The notes below the pieces were generated by a model. The model had not been told where the DNA came from, did not search any database, and saw nothing but the letters and a program-made list of their open reading frames with translations. From Bacteroidales bacterium (GTDB lineage: Bacteria > Bacteroidota > Bacteroidia > Bacteroidales > UBA932): a DNA stretch of 9,234 nucleotides. The DNA lies in contig JAFYIK010000142.1 of the NCBI GenBank assembly GCA_017538685.1, positions 1 to 9,234 on the forward strand. The letters run 5' to 3'. Of this stretch, positions 6,616 to 9,234 are shown in pieces (position 1 is the stretch's first letter; every line of letters starts with the position of its first letter). Both the position numbers and the translations under genes were made by a program.

Positions 6616-7300
6616 AATATCTTTGCCTCTCCGGCTCCGGGAACTTCTCAATGGAGTAACGGAGTGCGGTGCGGGGCATATCCTTATAACGAGGTTGGAG
6701 GTACTCCTCCAGCCTCTTTTTGTCGCGTTTTCCGGCTTCGCGGAGGAGCCAGCCGACAGCTTTGTGGATGAGGTCGTGCGGGTGATAAAGGAGTATGTCC
6801 GCAATGGCGAAGGTGTCGTCCAGCTGGCCGTGACGGATAAAGGTCATAGTGCTGACGATGCCGATACGCTGTTCCCAGATCGTGCGGCCGTTCCGGGCGA
6901 GGTCATAGAGAAGCGAGCGGTCCTTGTCCAGCAGCCACTCCCCCAGAAGAGGATAGCACGAAAGGTCAACAAGGTCCCAATTATTGATGTAGGTCGTGTG
7001 CGACAGGTAGAAGTCCACACACTGCTGTCTTATTGTTTTGTCGTGCCGGAAGATTTCGACCAGGGTGAGCAGCGCTGCGAGACGCACCTCGTGGTATTCG
7101 CTTGTCACGCATTCCTCAAGGTCGTCGAAACTGGTCTGACGCCAGCATTGCTTCACGACTTCGCGGGTGACGGGGACTTTGATTCCGAGGAACTTGTCGC
7201 CTTCGCCATACTGACCGGGGCCCGTCTTGAAGAAACGCGCCAGGCCCGCGACCTGCGAGGGGTCCGCGTGCGACAACATCTGTGATAACAGTTCGCTCAC
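6608..7300 (-). CDS. alkD: AlkD-like DNA alkylation repair glycosylase
   Basis: AlkD-type HEAT-repeat glycosylases excise cationic alkylated bases such as 3-methyladenine and 7-methylguanine. The 230-residue product is helical throughout and keeps the key residues of B. cereus AlkD: Trp108 and Asp112 in NNWDLVD (matching W109 and D113), Arg145 in WEQRIGIVST (matching R148) and Trp184 in KAVGWLLRE (matching W187). Length is normal. The start is a GTG at 7300 whose sequence forms a GTGA overlap with the stop of the upstream yhfC-like gene, which suggests coupled translation. The next ATG, at 7279 (M8), is a less likely start. It is the last of three minus-strand genes. Its stop overlaps the end of the convergent purine permease gene by 8 nt, leaving no room for a terminator between them. 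Confidence 0.9.
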   Translation of the reverse strand: MSELLSQMLSHADPSQVAGLARFFKTGPGQYGEGDKFLGIKVPVTREVVKQCWRQTSFDDLEECVTSEYHEVRLAALLTLVEIFRHDKTIRQQCVDFYLSHTTYINNWDLVDLSCYPLLGEWLLDKDRSLLYDLARNGRTIWEQRIGIVSTMTFIRHGQLDDTFAIADILLYHPHDLIHKAVGWLLREAGKRDKKRLEEYLQPRYKDMPRTALRYSIEKFPEPERQRYFK

Positions 7301-8079
7301 TTCTTATTTTTCCAAATGAGCCAGGCGGCGGAGGCGGTGGCGATGGCAAGGGCCGAAACAATCAGCTCGAGCGGGACCATTCCGACGGATTTGGAGAGGA
7401 CCACGGCGATGGCGTCGACCAGGGCGTGGATGAGGATGGCGAGCGGGAAGAGAAGCACCCACCTGCCGCCTCCGCGGACCGCCTTCCAGACGATAAGCGA
7501 CAGTGAGACCTGCAGGACAAAGGCGGAGATGCGCTCCCAGAAACCGATGAGAAGGGACCCGGCCGTCTGCGCACCAATCTGCGCGAACTGCGCGAGCGCC
7601 TGCCCCTTCGCCTCTTCGGGCACGGTCGCGAGGAGCAGATCCTGATGTCCGCCGTTCATCATTATGGCAATAACCATATTCGAGACCATCGTCACGCCGA
7701 AGATCATCAGCATCTCGATTCCGCCGTGACCGAAGCCATACGCGACGCCGGTCAAGGCCTTCGAGGCGCGCTTACGCAGGAGCCATTTCATCGCCACGAA
7801 ACGGCCGGTCTCCTCAAACACGCCCGCTGCGAGCCCGCCGTAGAGCGCAAAATACCAAGTATTCCCTATTATCGTCGCGCCGGCAGGGCTCTTCAGCACT
7901 ATCTGGTGCATAACAGACTCCAGCCCGAGGGCGAAAACGATGAACACGCCTGCGCCGACCAGGATCGTCACGGGATTCACATTATACTTCTTTACCAGCC
8001 AGAATGCCAGAAGAAATGGGACGACTATGCCGACCACGGCACACACGCCCATCATTACCACAGTACCAGTAGCGACCAT
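7297..8079 (-). CDS. yhfC: YhfC-family intramembrane metalloprotease
   Basis: The 260-residue product has about seven or eight hydrophobic segments and matches the YhfC glutamic-type/metalloprotease family of membrane proteins, distantly like CPBP and PrsW proteases. Likely catalytic motifs lie in membrane segments: FEETGRF at 88-94 (E89, E90), GFGHGGIE at 115-122 (H118, E122) and IHALVD at 217-222 (H218, D222). The substrate is unknown. I chose the ATG at 8079 over the TTG at 8088 because the upstream CYTH gene ends in TAATG, with its TAA sharing one base with this ATG. Its own stop overlaps the GTG start of the alkD-like gene by 4 nt. Both junctions point to a single translationally coupled mRNA. 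The catalytic assignment comes from family motifs and is moderately sure. Confidence 0.85.
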   Translation of the reverse strand: MVATGTVVMMGVCAVVGIVVPFLLAFWLVKKYNVNPVTILVGAGVFIVFALGLESVMHQIVLKSPAGATIIGNTWYFALYGGLAAGVFEETGRFVAMKWLLRKRASKALTGVAYGFGHGGIEMLMIFGVTMVSNMVIAIMMNGGHQDLLLATVPEEAKGQALAQFAQIGAQTAGSLLIGFWERISAFVLQVSLSLIVWKAVRGGGRWVLLFPLAILIHALVDAIAVVLSKSVGMVPLELIVSALAIATASAAWLIWKNKK

Positions 8080-8633
8080 TATTTCCAACTTTTATAGGGA
8101 TACTTCGAGAGCATCGAATTGTAATACCTCCTGTCTCCGGTGACCTCTTCGCCAAGCCAGGAAGGTTTTTCGAACGTATCATCCTCAGAACGCAGCTCGA
8201 TCTCGGCCATCACCAGGCCGTCGTTGTCGCCGTGGAATTCGTCCACCTCCCACGTGTGCACCCCATCGCCCGCAGGCACCAGCCAGCGGGTTTTGTCTAT
8301 CACGCCCGGTTCGCACAAAGCCATCAGCGCCTCCGCCTCCTCAACAGATATCTCCTTTTCCCACTCGAAACGCGAAAAACCTGAAGGGCCGTGCGCGGGC
8401 ATCGTGTCAGCGGGGACGGGGATTGCACCGGAGGCTTCGTTTTCCGGTACAACCCCGTTCCCGCCCAAAGCCGGGCCCTTAATCGTCAAGTAGCCCTTAT
8501 CGCCAAGGATGCGGACACGGACGGTGCGGCCCGAAGCGGAGCTGATATAGCCCTGCGTGATGCGCGAATGAGAAACGGCGAAGGGTTTGTACTCCCCCGC
8601 CACCAGAAACTTGCGTTCGATCTCCAAAGCCAT
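8079..8633 (-). CDS. CYTH-domain triphosphatase with an internal insertion
   Basis: CYTH proteins form a triphosphate tunnel and usually hydrolyse inorganic triphosphate in bacteria. The signature EIERKFL sits at 4-10, followed by the tunnel residues R39 and R41 (RVRI), TIKGP at 50-54, FEWEKEI at 89-95, DKTRW at 113-117, EVDEF at 129-133, EIEL at 144-147 and GEEVTGDRRYYN at 161-172. All strand-forming acidic and basic motifs are present, so the enzyme is probably active. Typical bacterial members are about 155 residues; this one has 184. The excess falls between TIKGP and SRFEWEKE, at about residues 55-85, in a Gly/Pro/Ala-rich stretch. The ATG at 8633 is firm because the family begins MxxEIERKF. 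It is the first gene of the minus-strand trio and overlaps the next start by one base (TAATG). Physiological substrate is not shown by the sequence. Confidence 0.9.
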   Translation of the reverse strand: MALEIERKFLVAGEYKPFAVSHSRITQGYISSASGRTVRVRILGDKGYLTIKGPALGGNGVVPENEASGAIPVPADTMPAHGPSGFSRFEWEKEISVEEAEALMALCEPGVIDKTRWLVPAGDGVHTWEVDEFHGDNDGLVMAEIELRSEDDTFEKPSWLGEEVTGDRRYYNSMLSKYPYKSWK

Positions 8634-8640
8634 GGTAGAA

Positions 8641-8648
8641 CAAATATA
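8641..8648 (-). promoter_or_regulatory. -7 promoter box (TATATTTG) of the CYTH-yhfC-alkD unit
   Basis: On the minus strand TATATTTG is a perfect TAnnTTTG match, 7 nt before the CYTH start codon, which predicts a leaderless or nearly leaderless mRNA. No -33 TTTG is seen at the usual distance. It is the only candidate promoter for the three minus-strand genes. Confidence 0.5.
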
Positions 8649-8661
8649 ACAATATAATTGC

Positions 8662-8669
8662 TATATTTG
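8662..8669 (+). promoter_or_regulatory. -7 promoter box (TATATTTG) of hppA
   Basis: TATATTTG perfectly matches the Bacteroidota -7 consensus and ends 26 nt before the hppA ATG, giving a leader of about 20 nt that contains a weak purine-rich AAGAGAG at 8686-8692. No clear -33 TTTG is present. Confidence 0.6.
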
Positions 8670-8695
8670 CGCCCTATAAGTTAACAAGAGAGTAT

Positions 8696-9234
8696 ATGAA
8701 TTTGTTTTATTTGGTGCCGATTGCATCGATAATCGCGTTAGTGTTCGCGTACATCTTCTTCAAGCAGATGAAGAAGGAAGACGAAGGCACCCCGACTATG
8801 AAAGAGATCGCGCAGTATGTGCGCGAAGGGGCAATGGCCTATCTCAAGCAGCAGTACAAAGTAGTTATCATCGTTTTTATCATCCTGGCGCTCCTGTTCG
8901 CGTTCCTCGCCTACGGACTGCACATCCAGAACCCCTGGGTGCCGTTCGCTTTCCTCACCGGCGGTTTCTTCTCCGGTCTGGCGGGCTACGTGGGTATGCG
9001 CACAGCCACATATGCCTCGGCAAGGACGGCCAACGCCACCCAGCGCTCGCTGAACAGCGGCCTTAAGCTCGCGTTCCGCTCCGGCGCCGTGATGGGCCTG
9101 ACCGTCGTCGGCCTCGGCCTTCTGGACATCAGCATCTGGTGGATCATCCTCAATGCGTTCGTCCACGAAGCCACGGAGGCCCAGACATTGGTAGTCATCA
9201 CCACCACCATGCTGACCTTCGGCATGGGCGCATC
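8696..9234 (+). CDS. hppA: Membrane pyrophosphatase, ion-pumping (partial, N-terminus)
   Basis: HppA couples hydrolysis of cytoplasmic pyrophosphate to export of Na+ and/or H+ across the inner membrane. The frame is open from the ATG at 8696 to the window edge, giving 179 complete codons of a protein normally over 700 residues. The visible part begins with a hydrophobic helix after MNLFYLVP and continues with a cytoplasmic stretch containing EGTPTMKEIAQYVREGAMAY. It then has a second helix, the conserved segment NPWVPFAFLTGGFFSGLAGY, and the TATYASARTAN and SGLKLAFRSGAVMGL regions typical of the family. The pyrophosphate-binding loops and the residue that separates K+-dependent from K+-independent types lie beyond the window, so the pumped ion cannot be decided. 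It is transcribed away from the CYTH gene. Confidence 0.93.
   Translation, partial: MNLFYLVPIASIIALVFAYIFFKQMKKEDEGTPTMKEIAQYVREGAMAYLKQQYKVVIIVFIILALLFAFLAYGLHIQNPWVPFAFLTGGFFSGLAGYVGMRTATYASARTANATQRSLNSGLKLAFRSGAVMGLTVVGLGLLDISIWWIILNAFVHEATEAQTLVVITTTMLTFGMGA

Larger units (their letters stand above)
8641..8669. repeat. Inverted repeat formed by two divergent -7 boxes
   Basis: CAAATATA at 8641-8648 and TATATTTG at 8662-8669 are perfect 8-nt inverted copies separated by 13 nt of AT-rich sequence. Each arm is a -7 box for one of the divergent genes, so the symmetry may be a by-product of two facing promoters rather than a separate protein-binding site. Confidence 0.55.

Noticed and set aside
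6618..6625. TATCTTTG, a plus-strand -7 box match
   Set aside because: It lies in the coding end of alkD with no plus-strand gene downstream, so it is probably a chance match.
5233..6804. 523-codon minus-strand open frame
   Set aside because: It is antisense to the AzgA-type permease and runs on into the alkD region; its length reflects GC-biased third positions, and the composition is acidic and low in complexity.
6518..7285. 255-codon plus-strand open frame
   Set aside because: It is antisense to the AlkD-like gene, which keeps all its catalytic residues on the minus strand.
8080..8088. TTG at 8088 as the start of the yhfC-like gene
   Set aside because: The ATG at 8079 forms a classic TAATG junction with the upstream stop and is a better initiation codon.
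1..9234. Insertion sequences, CRISPR arrays, prophage genes or defence systems
   Set aside because: No transposase, direct-repeat array, integrase or defence-related domain was seen; all genes are housekeeping, transport or repair types with similar base composition.

Overview
The window looks like a chromosomal segment from a member of the Bacteroidota, most probably a Bacteroidales. Three lines of evidence support this. The intergenic gaps carry the Bacteroidota-type -7 promoter box TAnnTTTG, and one copy has a TTTG -33 element exactly 19 nt upstream. Start codons mostly lack a Shine-Dalgarno sequence. Several products match families typical of this phylum: a PEP-synthase-like protein with receiver-like N-terminal domains, a DUF5020 outer-membrane protein, and a Bacteroidota-style HppA. 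Coding sequence is GC-rich and the short intergenic gaps are AT-rich. No mobile element, CRISPR array, tRNA or rRNA was seen, and no gene-free gap exceeds about 100 nt.

Layout. (1) 1-888, minus strand: the N-terminal 296 residues of a PEP/pyruvate-binding-domain protein, cut by the window edge. (2) 889-991: a divergent promoter region. (3) 992-6615, plus strand: five close genes for guanine nucleotide synthesis and nucleobase uptake, in the order guaB, guaA, UraA-type permease, DUF5020 (Tsx-like) outer-membrane protein, AzgA/PbuG-type purine permease. (4) 6608-8633, minus strand: three genes with overlapping start and stop codons, read in the order CYTH-domain triphosphatase, YhfC-type intramembrane metalloprotease, AlkD-like DNA glycosylase. 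(5) 8634-8695: a second divergent promoter region, with two -7 boxes forming an inverted repeat. (6) 8696-9234, plus strand: the start of the membrane pyrophosphatase gene hppA, cut by the window edge.

How the genes fit together. The plus-strand cluster reads as a purine module. A Tsx-like channel could admit nucleosides or bases through the outer membrane, two unrelated nucleobase permeases would carry them across the inner membrane, and GuaB and GuaA convert IMP to XMP to GMP. Both biosynthetic enzymes are reduced. GuaB lacks the regulatory CBS (Bateman) pair and GuaA lacks the glutamine amidotransferase domain. The guanine branch encoded here therefore has neither the usual nucleotide-sensing domain nor its own ammonia source, which is the most notable feature of the window. 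No wholly new system is evident. The other points worth a second look are the insertion in the CYTH protein, the tightly coupled minus-strand trio, the degenerate plus intact receiver pair, and -7 boxes lying almost against start codons.
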